64,000 nt of DNA, taken from Pseudomonas morbosilactucae. Lineage in GTDB: Bacteria > Pseudomonadota > Gammaproteobacteria > Pseudomonadales > Pseudomonadaceae. Position numbers and translations under genes: made by a program. The DNA is taken from NCBI RefSeq assembly GCF_023241715.1, contig NZ_JALQCW010000028.1:1-64000 (forward strand), given 5' to 3'. Below the pieces are notes generated by a model that saw only the letters and a program-made list of their open reading frames with translations, did no database searches and was not told where the DNA came from. The stretch's first letter is position 1, and every line of letters begins with the position of its first letter. Of the stretch, positions 46,278-55,983 are shown piece after piece.

Positions 46278-46821
46278 ACGTGCTGATAAAGCTCACCGGC
46301 ACCTGGTCGGTCAGCCACACCCCATTCTCTGCCTGATAGAACTTGAAGCCCTGGGCCTGCATGGCCTGCGCATCGATCTGCAGCAGCACCACCTTGCCGT
46401 AACGCTGGCCCACGGCCTTGGCGGTTTCGATCTCCTGGGACAGGTGCACGTGATGCCGTGAACCCGGAATCAGCCCCTGCTCATTGATCGAATCCATAAA
46501 ACGGCTGGCCGTGCCGTGGTAGAGAATGGCCGGTGGCTGTTTTTCGTCCAATTGCAGCTGCACGCTGTTACTGGAGTGGCCTTGCACTGCGCGGATGCGC
46601 TGGCCGTCGGCCGAAAGCGCAAAGCGCTTCTTGTCGTTGCTCTCCACCACTTGTTCGATCAACGCCCGAGTCAGTGCCCGACCGTCTTGCGCCGCGCCGC
46701 CGATCAGCGCGTCGATATCGCCCCAGCCCTCACTGTCCAGTTCCAGGCCAATGGCCTGGGGTTCATGGCGCAGCACGTAGCTGAGGAACTTGCTGGTGTC
46801 GTCGATGATTTTCTTGCTCAT
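46273..46821 (-). CDS. kptA: RNA 2'-phosphotransferase, Tpt1/KptA family
   Basis: A 182-residue member of the Tpt1 family, which moves an internal RNA 2'-phosphate to NAD+, giving ADP-ribose 1'',2''-cyclic phosphate. Conserved features are LSYVLRHEP near the N-terminus, YHGT, and RHHVHLS in the C-terminal half. Start 46821 was chosen because AAGGA lies five bases before it; ATG 46827 overlaps that site. Bacteria generally lack the yeast-type tRNA splicing that makes its classic substrate, so the native role is open. No RNA ligase gene is adjacent. Confidence 0.87.
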   Translation of the reverse strand: MSKKIIDDTSKFLSYVLRHEPQAIGLELDSEGWGDIDALIGGAAQDGRALTRALIEQVVESNDKKRFALSADGQRIRAVQGHSSNSVQLQLDEKQPPAILYHGTASRFMDSINEQGLIPGSRHHVHLSQEIETAKAVGQRYGKVVLLQIDAQAMQAQGFKFYQAENGVWLTDQVPVSFISTL

Positions 46822-46867
46822 GCTCATCCTTGATAGCGGGTATCCCCGCTCACGTCCCCGCGCCGCC

Positions 46868-46890
46868 TTAGGAGGCGGCTTGCCGGCGAT
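46868..46890. repeat. REP element
   Basis: Single unit with core GGCGGCTTGCCGGCGAT between kptA and the DUF3392 gene. Confidence 0.55.
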
Positions 46891-46904
46891 CAAACTCTGA
46901 CGAA

Positions 46905-47228
46905 TCAGCGACGATCCGCCACCACGCCAATCAGCACCAACACCACCAGCAACACCGGTGCCAGGCTGTAGTTGTTGAACTGGCTCAGGCCACGAACGAT
47001 CCACGGGGTGGCGTAGATCAGTGCCAGGCCGCTGCCGATCATGCACAGCAGGGCCATCAGAGGTACCCGCAGGGCGCCGGCGACGCCGCCCAGGCGTTGC
47101 TCGACCCAGCCTTTGATATCAGCGCCGAACAGCACCAGCAGGCAGCCCACCAGGGCCAGGGAAATTTCCGAAAGGTTGCTGCGGCTCCAGCGAGACACGG
47201 TGGCGAGCAGATCGAGTACCAAATCCAT
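46905..47228 (-). CDS. DUF3392 membrane protein
   Basis: A 107-residue protein with three membrane segments (ISLALVGCLLVLFGA, VPLMALLCMIGSGLALIYA and LAPVLLVVLVLIGVV). It matches the small gammaproteobacterial DUF3392 family. Nine bases separate it from hemW upstream, so it is probably co-transcribed. Function unknown. Confidence 0.8.
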   Translation of the reverse strand: MDLVLDLLATVSRWSRSNLSEISLALVGCLLVLFGADIKGWVEQRLGGVAGALRVPLMALLCMIGSGLALIYATPWIVRGLSQFNNYSLAPVLLVVLVLIGVVADRR

Positions 47229-47237
47229 TCGATTTCC

Positions 47238-48440
47238 TTAGATCAGAAAGTGTTGCAGCAGGTCATTGAGGAAGAGTTGGCCACGGGCCGTAGCCGCCAG
47301 GCGTGACGGTTCGACCTGCAACAAGCCACTTTGTTCGGCATCGCGACGGGCTTCGCCCAGGCTGTCCAGGGACAGGCCGGTGCGCTCGGCGAACAGTGCC
47401 GCATCGACGCCATCGGTCAGGCGCAGGGCGTTCATCAGGAACTCGAACGGCAGCTCTTCATTGGCCAGGGCTTTTTCCCCGGCTTTGAAGGTTTTGGCCG
47501 GGTTCAGGTAATCCTTGGGCAGGCGGGTTTTCCACGTGCGCACGATGCGCCCGTCCGGATGGCTGAGCTTGCCGTGGGCGCCGGCACCGATGCCGATGAA
47601 ATCGCCGAAGCTCCAGTAGTTGAGGTTGTGCCGCGCTGCTCGCCCAGGCTGGGCATAGGCCGAGACTTCATACTGGGCGTAGCCGTGCTCAGCCAACAGC
47701 GCCTGGCCGGCTTCCTGGATGTCCCACAGGGTGTCGTCTTCCGGCAGCACCGGCGGCTGGTTCCAGAACACCGTGTTGGGTTCCAGGGTCAGTTGGTACC
47801 AGGACAGATGGGTCGGGCGCATGGCGATGGCCTGGCGCAGGTCGTCGAGGGCGTCTTCCAGGGACTGGTCGGGCAGGCCGTGCATCAGGTCCAGGTTGAA
47901 GTTGTCGAAGCCGGCCTGGCGCGCCATGTCGGCAGCGCGGATCGCTTCGGCACCGTTGTGGATCCGGCCCAGGGCCTTGAGCTTCTGCTCCTGGAAGCTC
48001 TGGATGCCGATCGACAGGCGGTTGATGCCCAGGGCGCGGTAAGCGGTGAATTTTTCTTGCTCGAAGGTCCCGGGGTTGGCTTCCAGGGTGATCTCGATGT
48101 CGCTGGCAAACGCAATGCGTTGCTCCACCCCTTCCAGCAGGCGACCCAGGGCCGCCGCACTGAACAGGCTGGGCGTGCCGCCACCGAAGAAGATCGAACT
48201 CAGCTCACGGCCGTAGACCGCGTGCAGGTCCTGGTCGAGGTCGGCCAGCAGCGCGTCGATGTACGCTTCTTCCGGCAGCTCGGGGCTGGCGGTGTGGGAG
48301 TTGAAATCGCAGTAAGGGCATTTGCGTACACACCACGGAATATGGATGTACAGCGCCAGGGGCGGTAGTTGGGGCAGGGCCGCTCGAGGGGTGGGTGCGC
48401 TGCCGTGAATCAGCGGCGGCGCAGAGGCGTCTTTGGTCAT
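47238..48440 (-). CDS. hemW: Radical SAM haem chaperone
   Basis: A 400-residue radical SAM protein of the HemN-like family. The cluster motif CVRKCPYC is at about residues 37-44, with FGGGTPSLF following and a HemN C-terminal domain. HemW binds haem and delivers it to respiratory enzymes; it is not coproporphyrinogen oxidase despite old names, and lacks the CxxxCxxCxC form of true HemN. Start 48440 overlaps rdgB by 4 bases. Confidence 0.93.
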   Translation of the reverse strand: MTKDASAPPLIHGSAPTPRAALPQLPPLALYIHIPWCVRKCPYCDFNSHTASPELPEEAYIDALLADLDQDLHAVYGRELSSIFFGGGTPSLFSAAALGRLLEGVEQRIAFASDIEITLEANPGTFEQEKFTAYRALGINRLSIGIQSFQEQKLKALGRIHNGAEAIRAADMARQAGFDNFNLDLMHGLPDQSLEDALDDLRQAIAMRPTHLSWYQLTLEPNTVFWNQPPVLPEDDTLWDIQEAGQALLAEHGYAQYEVSAYAQPGRAARHNLNYWSFGDFIGIGAGAHGKLSHPDGRIVRTWKTRLPKDYLNPAKTFKAGEKALANEELPFEFLMNALRLTDGVDAALFAERTGLSLDSLGEARRDAEQSGLLQVEPSRLAATARGQLFLNDLLQHFLI

Positions 48441-49033
48441 TGCAGACCCAGGCGTTGACGCAGGATAGCCATGGCGCGGGCACGGTGGCTGATCTGGTTC
48501 TTGTCGCCGGGGCTCAGCTCGGCGCTGGAGCAATCACGCTCCGGAACCCAGAACAACGGGTCGTAGCCAAAGCCGTGCTCGCCGCTGGCGGCGTGGAGGA
48601 TACGCCCGTGCCACAGACCTTCGCAGAGGATCGGCAGTGGGTCGTCGGCATGCCGAACCAAAGCCAGCACGCAGACGAACTGGGCGCCGCGCTCGGCATC
48701 CGGCACTTCTTTCAGGGCCTCCAGCAACTTGGCGTTGTTCGCCGCATCGCCCTGGCCATCGGCATAACGCGCGGAATAGATGCCCGGCGCGCCACCGAGG
48801 AAGTCCACCGCCAGGCCCGAATCATCCGCCAGGGCCGGCAGGCCGGAAATCCGCGAGGCGTTGCGGGCCTTGAGGATTGCGTTCTCGACGAACGACAGGC
48901 CGGTCTCTTCCGGTTCAACCTGACTGAACTCACCGATCGAGCGCAATTGCACCGAGGCGCCGAGCATGGCCTGGAGTTCTTTGAGTTTGCCGGCGTTATG
49001 GCTGGCCAGTACGAGTTGGGTGAGGTTCATCAT
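48437..49033 (-). CDS. rdgB: dITP/XTP pyrophosphatase
   Basis: A 198-residue Ham1-family enzyme cleaning inosine and xanthosine triphosphates from the nucleotide pool. It shows [20 protein letters not shown] and the C-terminal SHRARA segment. ATG 49033 overlaps the upstream stop; ATG 49030 is equally possible. Confidence 0.95.
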   Translation of the reverse strand: MMNLTQLVLASHNAGKLKELQAMLGASVQLRSIGEFSQVEPEETGLSFVENAILKARNASRISGLPALADDSGLAVDFLGGAPGIYSARYADGQGDAANNAKLLEALKEVPDAERGAQFVCVLALVRHADDPLPILCEGLWHGRILHAASGEHGFGYDPLFWVPERDCSSAELSPGDKNQISHRARAMAILRQRLGLQ

Positions 49034-49464
49034 TCGCCTGGGAAAAGCTCTTGGTTGAAACTGAAGCTGTGGGTATCGCCGCCAGTTTGCACATTGATGG
49101 TAAAGGTTCGGGTTTCCTGCTGTTCCACCGGGAACTGGGCGATGTAATAGATCGCGCCCTGCTCGGTGACCTGCTTGAAGTTCAGGGGCAGGCTCTTGCT
49201 GGTCAGGTCCTTGATGGTGCCGCTGACCTGGGCGATGGCCGGGGTGCCTGCCTTGATCACCGAGACATTGATCACGCCCTGGTTCTTGCTGCGAATCAAC
49301 TCGGCAGCCTTGGCGACGTCCGGTTGCAAGTAGGTGGAGTTGAAGGTGTTGTAGTGCACGGTGATGTCACCGAACACTTCCTTGCGCTCGCCCTTGATCG
49401 CATCGGCAGCGAGCGCCGACATGCTCAGGCAGGCTGCCAATAGAAAAGTCACCAAGCGACCCAT
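49030..49464 (-). CDS. DUF4426 periplasmic protein
   Basis: A 144-residue exported protein with signal peptide ([16 protein letters not shown]) and a beta-rich DUF4426 domain. ATG 49464 was selected because GAGGAG lies seven bases before it; ATG 49479 overlaps that site. It sits between the metW and rdgB genes on one transcript. Function unknown. Confidence 0.8.
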   Translation of the reverse strand: MGRLVTFLLAACLSMSALAADAIKGERKEVFGDITVHYNTFNSTYLQPDVAKAAELIRSKNQGVINVSVIKAGTPAIAQVSGTIKDLTSKSLPLNFKQVTEQGAIYYIAQFPVEQQETRTFTINVQTGGDTHSFSFNQELFPGE

Positions 49465-49491
49465 GGTCGTTCTCCTCATGCAAAAGGGGGG

Positions 49492-50112
49492 TTATACCGC
49501 GACCTTGTGTTCTTGCAGGCCGGGGCTGCTTACCCGGTAGATACCGATCTCACCTAACAGGTTAGGCCATAGCTTACTGGCCCACCCGTGCCGGTGTTGT
49601 TGATCGACGGCAAGTCGGTCGAGCACCCGGGCTTCGCGTCCACGGCACAGGGCTTCGAAATCCTCGAAGGTGCAGAAGTGGATGTTCGGCGTGTTGTACC
49701 AGGTGTACGGGAGGAACTCCGACACCGGCATGCGGCCCTTGCTGGCCAGGTACCAGCGGCAGCGCCAGTGACCGAAGTTGGGGAAGGTGATGATGCACTG
49801 GCGGCCGACCCGGAGCATTTCGTCGAGGATCCGGTCCGGGTAGTGCACGGCTTGCAGGGCCTGGGTCATGACCACGATGTCGAAGCTGTTGCTGGCAAAG
49901 TTGCCCAGGCCCTTGTCCAGGTCCTGCTCGATCACGTTGATGCCCTTGGCCACGCAATCGGCGATGTTGTCCGGGTCGTTTTCCAGGCCGTAGCCGGTGA
50001 CTTGCTTGTGCTCCTGCAGCCAGCTCAGCAGCTCGCCGTTACCGCAGCCCAGGTCGAGGACGCGGCTGCCGGCGGGGATCCATTCCTGGATGATTTCCAG
50101 ATCGGCTCTCAT
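49492..50112 (-). CDS. metW: Methionine biosynthesis protein
   Basis: A 206-residue SAM-methyltransferase-like protein with motif VLDLGCGNGELL. MetW acts with MetX in the acylation step that starts methionine synthesis in bacteria with the MetX route. It begins seven bases after metX, forming a metX-metW pair. Confidence 0.94.
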   Translation of the reverse strand: MRADLEIIQEWIPAGSRVLDLGCGNGELLSWLQEHKQVTGYGLENDPDNIADCVAKGINVIEQDLDKGLGNFASNSFDIVVMTQALQAVHYPDRILDEMLRVGRQCIITFPNFGHWRCRWYLASKGRMPVSEFLPYTWYNTPNIHFCTFEDFEALCRGREARVLDRLAVDQQHRHGWASKLWPNLLGEIGIYRVSSPGLQEHKVAV

Positions 50113-50119
50113 CGTGTCC

Positions 50120-51259
50120 TCACAGGGTTATGCGGTTCATGTAGTGACTAAAGGCCTGCAGGTAACGCGGGATCGGAATCAGGAAGGCATCGTGCCCCTG
50201 GGGCGCGTCGATCTCCAGGTAGCAGACATCCTTGCGTGCGGCCATCAGCGCGTCCACCAGCTCCCGGGAGCGGGCCGGGGAGAAGCGCCAGTCGGTGGTG
50301 AAGGACATCACGCAGAACTTGGCGGTGGCGTCGGCGAAGGTTTTCGCCAGGTCATCGTTGCAGTTGGCCGCCGGGTCGAAGTAATCCAGGGCCTTGGTCA
50401 TCAGCAGGTAGGTGTTGGCGTCGAAACGCCCGGAGAACTCTTCACCCTGATAACGCAGGTAGCTTTCCACCTGGAACTCGACACTGTGGAAGTCGTAGTT
50501 GAGCTTCTCGCTCTTCAGGCCACGGCCGAATTTTTCGCCCATGGAGTCATCGGACAGGTAGGTGATGTGCCCGACCATGCGCGCGAGCATCAGCCCGCGT
50601 TTGGGGATCACGCCTTGTTCCTGGAACGAACCGCCGTGGAACTCGGGGTCTGTCAGGATCGCCTGGCGCGCCACTTCGTTGAAGGCAATGTTCTGCGCCG
50701 AGAGTTTGGGGGCCGAGGCGATGGCCAGGCAATGGCGTACCCGGTCCGGGTAGGTGATGGTCCATTGCAGGGCCTGCATGCCGCCGAGGCTGCCGCCGAT
50801 CACGGCTGCCCATTGGCCGATACCCAGGCGATCCGCCAGGCGTGCCTGGCTGTGCACCCAGTCTTCCACGGTCAGCACCGGGAAGTCGGCGCCAAAGGGC
50901 TTGCCGGTTTCCGGGTTGAGGCTGCTGGGTCCGGTGGAGCCGTTGCAGCCGCCGAGGTTGTTCAGACTGACCACAAAGAATTTGCGGGTATCGATGGGCT
51001 TGCCAGGGCCGATGCAGCTGTCCCACCAACCGGGCTTGCGGTCGTCGACGCTGTGGTAGCCGGCGGCGTGGTGATGGCCGGAGAGGGCATGGCAAATCAG
51101 CACGGCATTGCTCGCCGTGGCGTTGAGCTGGCCGTAGGTTTCGTAGATCAGATCGTAGGCTGGCAGCGCACGGCCGCAGGCCAGGGCCAGGGGCTCGCTG
51201 AAATGGGCTATTTGCGGTGTGACCAGACCAACAGAATCGGGGGGGAAGGCAGTTGGCAT
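50120..51259 (-). CDS. metX: Homoserine O-succinyltransferase/acetyltransferase
   Basis: A 379-residue alpha/beta-hydrolase-fold acyltransferase activating homoserine for methionine synthesis. The nucleophile elbow GGSLGGMQ, the acid and the terminal histidine in QGHDAFL are intact. Pseudomonas MetX enzymes paired with MetW generally use succinyl-CoA; the acyl donor cannot be proven here. ATG 51259 (MPTAFPPDS) gives the usual length. Confidence 0.94.
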   Translation of the reverse strand: MPTAFPPDSVGLVTPQIAHFSEPLALACGRALPAYDLIYETYGQLNATASNAVLICHALSGHHHAAGYHSVDDRKPGWWDSCIGPGKPIDTRKFFVVSLNNLGGCNGSTGPSSLNPETGKPFGADFPVLTVEDWVHSQARLADRLGIGQWAAVIGGSLGGMQALQWTITYPDRVRHCLAIASAPKLSAQNIAFNEVARQAILTDPEFHGGSFQEQGVIPKRGLMLARMVGHITYLSDDSMGEKFGRGLKSEKLNYDFHSVEFQVESYLRYQGEEFSGRFDANTYLLMTKALDYFDPAANCNDDLAKTFADATAKFCVMSFTTDWRFSPARSRELVDALMAARKDVCYLEIDAPQGHDAFLIPIPRYLQAFSHYMNRITL

Positions 51260-51363
51260 CGACCCTGCTCTCATTCAAATGAGGCGTAAGTCTAAAGACC
51301 ACTGCCCCCAGCGGCAAGCAAAGCCCGGGCCGGCGTTTTATTGTCCAAAACGACGGGGATCAT

Positions 51364-51447
51364 CTAGGAGCCGGCTTGCCGGCGAAGGGCCTTCGGATAG
51401 GGCGGCAATCTGGGCGACACCCTCGCTGGCAAGCCAGCTTCTACAGG
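51364..51447. repeat. REP doublet
   Basis: Opposed units CTAGGAGCCGGCTTGCCGGC (51364-51383) and TCGCTGGCAAGCCAGCTTCT (51423-51442) in the gap between yggU and metX. Confidence 0.7.
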
Positions 51448-51468
51448 TGCGGAGTGGCGTGGTGAGTA

Positions 51469-51762
51469 TCAGGTGGGGCGTGTCAGGCCTGGCAGGTCCG
51501 GGAGTTTTTTCGGCGCTTGCAAGCGCACGCGCTTTTGCCGGTTCAACTCGCCACTGACCAGGCTGACATTGCTCTTGGGGATACCGAAGGCCTTGGCCAG
51601 GAACGCCATCAGGTGCGCGTTGGCCTTGCCTTCCACCGGGGGCGCGGTCAGGCGGATCTTCAGGCGTTCCCCATGCAGGCCAGCGAACTCGTCGCTGCTG
51701 GCCTTGGGTTGCAGGTGACAATCGAGCAGCAGATCGTCACCGTCCCAGCGGAAATAACTCAT
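51469..51762 (-). CDS. yggU: DUF167 family protein YggU
   Basis: A 97-residue small basic protein of the UPF0235/DUF167 family (LTAPPVEGKANAHLMAFLAK motif). Last gene of the yggS-proC-yggT-yggU group, separated from yggT by 9 bases. Function unknown. Confidence 0.88.
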   Translation of the reverse strand: MSYFRWDGDDLLLDCHLQPKASSDEFAGLHGERLKIRLTAPPVEGKANAHLMAFLAKAFGIPKSNVSLVSGELNRQKRVRLQAPKKLPDLPGLTRPT

Positions 51763-51771
51763 GGGTCGGCG

Positions 51772-52362
51772 TCAGATCAGCAGACGGAGGATTTCCGGCA
51801 TCATGGTCATCGCCGCGAGGTTGTTGATCACCAGCATGTCCAGCAGCTTGAGCACCATGAACGCCAGGATCGGCGAGATATCCAGGCCGCCCATGCTCGG
51901 CAGGATGCGCCGGAACGGCGCCAGGGCCGGTTCGCAGATCTGGTTCACCAGTTCGGCGCCAGGGTTGTGGCTGCCGGGGGCGACCCAGGACAGGATCACG
52001 CTGATGATCAGGGCGAAGAAGAAAATCTTCAGGAACAGCGCGGTCACACCGATCAGCGACCAGACCAGCAACTGCAGCGGATTGCCGGTGGTGCCGTAGG
52101 TCAGCAGCAGGGTCAGTGCCATCAGTGCCAGTTGCACCAGGATCGCCAGGACCAGGGACGACATATCCAGGCCGAATACACTGGGAATGATCCGACGCAT
52201 TGGCTTGAGCAGCGGTTGAGTGGCGCGCACGGCGAACTGGCACAGCGGGTTGTAGAAGTTGGCGCGGACCAGTTGCAGCACAAAACGCAGCAGCACGATC
52301 AGCAGGTACAGGCTGCCCAGGGTTTGCAGCACGTACACCGCCGCAGTATTCAATCCAATCAT
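51772..52362 (-). CDS. yggT: YggT family membrane protein
   Basis: A 196-residue protein with two YggT repeats, each having a membrane hairpin (CQFAVRATQPLLKPMRRIIP and EPALAPFRRILP mark them). Start 52362 is six bases after AGGAG; ATG 52365 is adjacent. It is implicated in envelope/turgor functions in other bacteria, but its role here is unproven. Confidence 0.88.
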   Translation of the reverse strand: MIGLNTAAVYVLQTLGSLYLLIVLLRFVLQLVRANFYNPLCQFAVRATQPLLKPMRRIIPSVFGLDMSSLVLAILVQLALMALTLLLTYGTTGNPLQLLVWSLIGVTALFLKIFFFALIISVILSWVAPGSHNPGAELVNQICEPALAPFRRILPSMGGLDISPILAFMVLKLLDMLVINNLAAMTMMPEILRLLI

Positions 52363-52373
52363 CATCGGCTCCT

Positions 52374-53192
52374 TTATTGGCCCAGTTGTTCGGCCATTTC
52401 GGCCGAGCGGTGCGCGGCGGCACCCAATGCTTTTTCCACCAGGGCTTCGAAACCATTGGCCTGGAACGACTTGATCGCCGCTTCGGTGGTGCCGGCGGGC
52501 GAGGTCACGCGGCGGCGCAGTTCGGCGGCGTCCACATCACTGGATACGGCCATGTGCGCGGCGCCCAGGGCGGTTTGCAGGGTCAGTTGGGCTGCGGTTT
52601 CCCGAGGCAGGCCGAGTTTCTCGCCAGCGGCGGTCATGGCTTCGATCAGCAGGAAGAAGTACGCCGGGCCGCTGCCGGAGACGGCGGTCACCGCATCCAG
52701 TTGTTGCTCCTGCTCCAGCCACAGGGCGATGCCCACGGCAGACAGCAAGTCTTCGGCCTGTTGCCGCTGGTGGGCACTGACCTCTTCGGTGGCGTACAGG
52801 CCGCTGACGCCCTGGCGCAGCAGCGCCGGGGTGTTGGGCATGCAGCGCACAATCGGTTGGTCGCCGAGCCAGTTGCGCATGCTGGCGCAGGTGATGCCGG
52901 CGGCGATGGACACCACCAACTGGTTGCCTTGCAGGTGCGGGCGCAGGTCCTGGCACACGGCTTTCATGGCCTGGGGCTTGACGGCCAGGACAATAACGTC
53001 CACGCCGAGGATGGCCTCGGCGTTGTCGGCAAACACGTCAATGCCGTGTTCGGCCTGGACCTTGGCGCGGGTTTCGGCGCCCGGGTCGCTGGCGCGGATC
53101 TGCGCCGCGTCCAGCCCTTTGGCCCGCAGGCCGCCGATCAAGCTGGCAGCCATGTTGCCAGCGCCGATAAAGGCGATACGAGTCTTGCTCAT
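52374..53192 (-). CDS. proC: Pyrroline-5-carboxylate reductase
   Basis: A 272-residue NAD(P)H-dependent enzyme making proline. N-terminal Rossmann motif IGAGNMAASLIGGL and C-terminal conserved SPAGTTEAAI segment are clear. It is 33 bases downstream of yggS. Confidence 0.95.
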   Translation of the reverse strand: MSKTRIAFIGAGNMAASLIGGLRAKGLDAAQIRASDPGAETRAKVQAEHGIDVFADNAEAILGVDVIVLAVKPQAMKAVCQDLRPHLQGNQLVVSIAAGITCASMRNWLGDQPIVRCMPNTPALLRQGVSGLYATEEVSAHQRQQAEDLLSAVGIALWLEQEQQLDAVTAVSGSGPAYFFLLIEAMTAAGEKLGLPRETAAQLTLQTALGAAHMAVSSDVDAAELRRRVTSPAGTTEAAIKSFQANGFEALVEKALGAAAHRSAEMAEQLGQ

Positions 53193-53225
53193 GACAGATC
53201 CTTATTAATAGAAGAGCCAGCCACG

Positions 53226-53924
53226 TCAGGGCTGGCCGTAGTCACGGGCGCCAAACAGCGCGGTACCGATCCGCACCCAGGTGGCGCCCTGGGCGATGGC
53301 CGCTTCGAGGTCGTGGCTCATGCCCATGGACAGTGTGTCGAGTGGCAGGTTGAGGCTGTCTTGCAGGTGCTTGTTCAAGGCACCGACGGCAGCAAAGGCG
53401 GCGTCCTGGGCGGCGCGATCTTCAGTCGGCTCGGGAATCGCCATCAGCCCGCGCAGCTTCAGGCGCGGCAAGGCGCTGATGGCGCTGGCCAGGGCAGGCA
53501 GGTCGGCAGGGGTGCAGCCGGACTTGCTGGCTTCACCACTGACGTTGACCTGAATACAGATGTTCAACGGCGGCAGCTCGGCTGGCCGTTGCTCGGACAA
53601 GCGTTGGGCAATCTTCAGGCGGTCCACGGAATGCACCCAGTCGAAATGTTCGGCAATAGAACGCGTCTTGTTCGACTGAATGGGGCCGATGAAGTGCCAG
53701 ATCAAGGGCAGGTCGCTCAACTCCTGCTGTTTGCCCAGGGCTTCCTGCAGGTAGTTCTCACCGAAGTCGCGAAGCCCGGCGGCGTAAGCCTCACGCAGGG
53801 CTTGCGAGGGTTTGGTCTTGCTCACCGCCAGCAGTTGCACGCTGTCTTCAGCGCGCTGTGCGGCCAGGCTCGCGGCACGGATGCGTGCGCCGACCAGGGC
53901 AATGTTGTCTGCTATCGTGGACAT
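53226..53924 (-). CDS. yggS: PLP homeostasis protein (YggS/PROSC)
   Basis: A 232-residue pyridoxal-phosphate-binding barrel without known catalysis, involved in vitamin B6 balance. The cofactor lysine is in AVSKTKP and the phosphate-binding segment MGMSHDLEAAI is intact. It is divergent from pilT with 57 bases between starts. Confidence 0.93.
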   Translation of the reverse strand: MSTIADNIALVGARIRAASLAAQRAEDSVQLLAVSKTKPSQALREAYAAGLRDFGENYLQEALGKQQELSDLPLIWHFIGPIQSNKTRSIAEHFDWVHSVDRLKIAQRLSEQRPAELPPLNICIQVNVSGEASKSGCTPADLPALASAISALPRLKLRGLMAIPEPTEDRAAQDAAFAAVGALNKHLQDSLNLPLDTLSMGMSHDLEAAIAQGATWVRIGTALFGARDYGQP

Positions 53925-53981
53925 TCGATCTGCGCCAGCGGGTTTGAGGTTGGCGGCATTCTACTGGAATTGCGGAACACT

Positions 53982-55016
53982 ATGGACATCACTGAGCTGT
54001 TGCTCCTGAGCGCTGCCCGGGGCGCCTCCGACCTGCATCTGTCCGCCGGGCTGGCACCCATGGTGCGCATCGATGGCGACATCCAGCCCCTCGACTGGCC
54101 GGTGCTGCAGCGACCCCAGGTACTGGCGCTGATTCACAGCCTGATGAGCGAGGCCCAGCGCCGGGAGTTCGAGGCCGTACAGGACCTCGACTTCGCTTAT
54201 GAGTTGGCCGCCGTGGGGCGCTTTCGGGTCAATGCGTTCCAGCATCAGCGCGGCGCCGGTGCGGTGTTGCGCAGCATCCCTTCGCGGGTGCCGAACCTGG
54301 ATCAACTAGGCCTGGGGCAAGTGTTTCGGCAGATTGCCGAAGTGCCTCGCGGGCTGGTGCTGGTCACCGGGCCCACTGGGTCGGGCAAATCCACCACCCT
54401 GGCGGCGATGATCGATCACCTGAACCAGACTCGGCGGCAACACATCCTCACCATCGAAGACCCCATCGAATTCATCCACCCGCCCAAGGGTTGCCTGGTG
54501 AACCAGCGCGAGGTGCACCGTGATACCCAGAGCTTTGCCACCGCCCTGCGCTCGGCCCTGCGGGAAGACCCGGATGTGATCCTGGTGGGGGAGTTGCGGG
54601 ACCTGGAAACCATCCGCCTGGCCCTGACGGCCGCCGAAACCGGGCACGTGGTATTGGCCACCCTGCACACCAGTTCGGCGGCGAAAACCATCGACCGGCT
54701 GGTGGATGTGTTCGCCGGTGATGAGCAAGCCATGGTGCGGTCGATGCTGGCGGAGTCGTTGCAGGCGGTGATTGCCCAGGTCTTGCTGAAGAAGGTTGGG
54801 GGTGGGCGCGTGGCGGCCCACGAGATCATGCTGGGCAGCCCGGCCATTCGTAACCTGATCCGTGAGGACAAGGTGGCGCAGATGTACTCGGCGATTCAAA
54901 CCAGCGGCCTGCTGGGCATGCGGACCCTGGACATGAGCTTGAAGGAGCTGCTGGGCAAAGGCTTGATCAGTCGCGAGCAGGCCCGTGAACAGGCGCGGGT
55001 GCCGGAGAGTTTCTGA
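53982..55016 (+). CDS. pilT: Type IV pilus retraction ATPase
   Basis: A 344-residue hexameric ATPase that depolymerises the pilus for twitching. It shows Walker A GPTGSGKSTTLAAM at about 130, the Asp box, Walker B VGELRDLETI, His box TLHTSSAAKTIDR and the C-terminal retraction signature region. The frame is open far upstream, but ATG 53982 (MDITELL) is the family start. pilU, usually next to it in P. aeruginosa, is absent here. Confidence 0.96.
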   Translation: MDITELLLLSAARGASDLHLSAGLAPMVRIDGDIQPLDWPVLQRPQVLALIHSLMSEAQRREFEAVQDLDFAYELAAVGRFRVNAFQHQRGAGAVLRSIPSRVPNLDQLGLGQVFRQIAEVPRGLVLVTGPTGSGKSTTLAAMIDHLNQTRRQHILTIEDPIEFIHPPKGCLVNQREVHRDTQSFATALRSALREDPDVILVGELRDLETIRLALTAAETGHVVLATLHTSSAAKTIDRLVDVFAGDEQAMVRSMLAESLQAVIAQVLLKKVGGGRVAAHEIMLGSPAIRNLIREDKVAQMYSAIQTSGLLGMRTLDMSLKELLGKGLISREQAREQARVPESF

Positions 55017-55039
55017 AGGGGGAAGAGAAGGGGCAAGCT

Positions 55040-55085
55040 TATCGCGGGTCGCCCGGCTCCGTGGGAGCTGGCGTACCGGCGATAG
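55040..55085. repeat. Degenerate REP doublet
   Basis: ATCGCGGGTCGCCCGGCTCC followed closely by GTGGGAGCTGGCGTACCGGC forms opposed REP-like units between convergent pilT and the C40 peptidase gene. Confidence 0.55.
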
Positions 55086-55106
55086 AGGCTTGAGGGGCGC
55101 CGCGTG

Positions 55107-55733
55107 TTAGCGCTGAACGACCCGCAGGGGTTCCTGTTCTTTCGGCAACACGCGCTTGGCCACCACGTAATGGCTCTGCCAGTAGGGCTTTTTCAGGGTG
55201 TCGATGGTCACGGCCTTGCCGCGGCGCGGGGCATGGATGAAGCGGTCGTTGCCCAGGTAGATGGCCACGTGGTTGACCTTGCGGCTCTTGATGTTGAAGA
55301 ACAGCAGGTCGCCCGGCTTCAGGTCCTTACGCTCGACTTTCTGCCCGTGGCCGCTGGCCATGGCGCTGGACGATCGTGGAAGGTCGATGGTGGCGACATC
55401 GTTGAAGGCGTATTTCACCAGGCCGCTGCAATCGAAGCCTTTGCTTGGGCTGCTACCGCCCCAACGGTAAGGTGTACCCAGCACGTTCACCGCACGGCTC
55501 AATACCGTGGTGCTCGGGCGGGCGCCTTTCTGCGGCAGGCTGACGGCGTCGACCTTGCTCAGGTGGGTAGGGCGTTTGACGGACTGTTTGGTGTTTTTGG
55601 CGGTGACCGGCGAAACATGGGATTTCGGGGTATAGCCATTAACATTGGGAAGTCGTTGCTCACGGTTGGTGGCGTGGGCGGCCAGTGGCATTAATAGGCA
55701 AATGGTTAGCCATGTCTTGAAAAATGGACGCAT
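55107..55733 (-). CDS. C40 (NlpC/P60) cell-wall endopeptidase
   Basis: A 208-residue exported hydrolase. Signal peptide (TWLTICLLMPLAAHA), a basic linker, then an NlpC/P60 domain with catalytic cysteine in FDCSGLVKYAF, histidine in NHVAIYLG and a third polar residue near FIHAPR. It likely cuts gamma-D-Glu-diaminopimelate bonds. ATG 55733 was chosen over 55763 because it begins the signal peptide. Confidence 0.88.
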   Translation of the reverse strand: MRPFFKTWLTICLLMPLAAHATNREQRLPNVNGYTPKSHVSPVTAKNTKQSVKRPTHLSKVDAVSLPQKGARPSTTVLSRAVNVLGTPYRWGGSSPSKGFDCSGLVKYAFNDVATIDLPRSSSAMASGHGQKVERKDLKPGDLLFFNIKSRKVNHVAIYLGNDRFIHAPRRGKAVTIDTLKKPYWQSHYVVAKRVLPKEQEPLRVVQR

Positions 55734-55983
55734 TAGGCAGGGCTCTTTTGGGTTAGCGCGCAACTTTATAACAGCTTTTCGGTCACTTCCGAGGCCGTTG
55801 GTCGATTCAACCTGGGGGTCAACTCCGGCAAAGCAGCGGCAATTTGACGCCTATCTTCGTCAGAACTCAGGCGGCATAAGGCTTTCACGGCGCAGAAGGT
55901 AACATTTTCCACGTGCCGGCCGCCCGTAAAAAAGTCACAAAGAAATTAAGAATATTTATCTATCACGCTCAAAGGGGTCGTTG
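55734..55983. other. Divergent intergenic region
   Basis: About 250 bases between the C40 peptidase and TM2 genes. It is AT-rich at 55925-55965, suited to promoters. No gene or structured RNA recognised. Confidence 0.4.

Noticed and set aside
52377-53981. Long upstream extension of pilT
   Set aside because: It is the antisense shadow of proC and yggS in GC-rich DNA; PilT starts at 53982.
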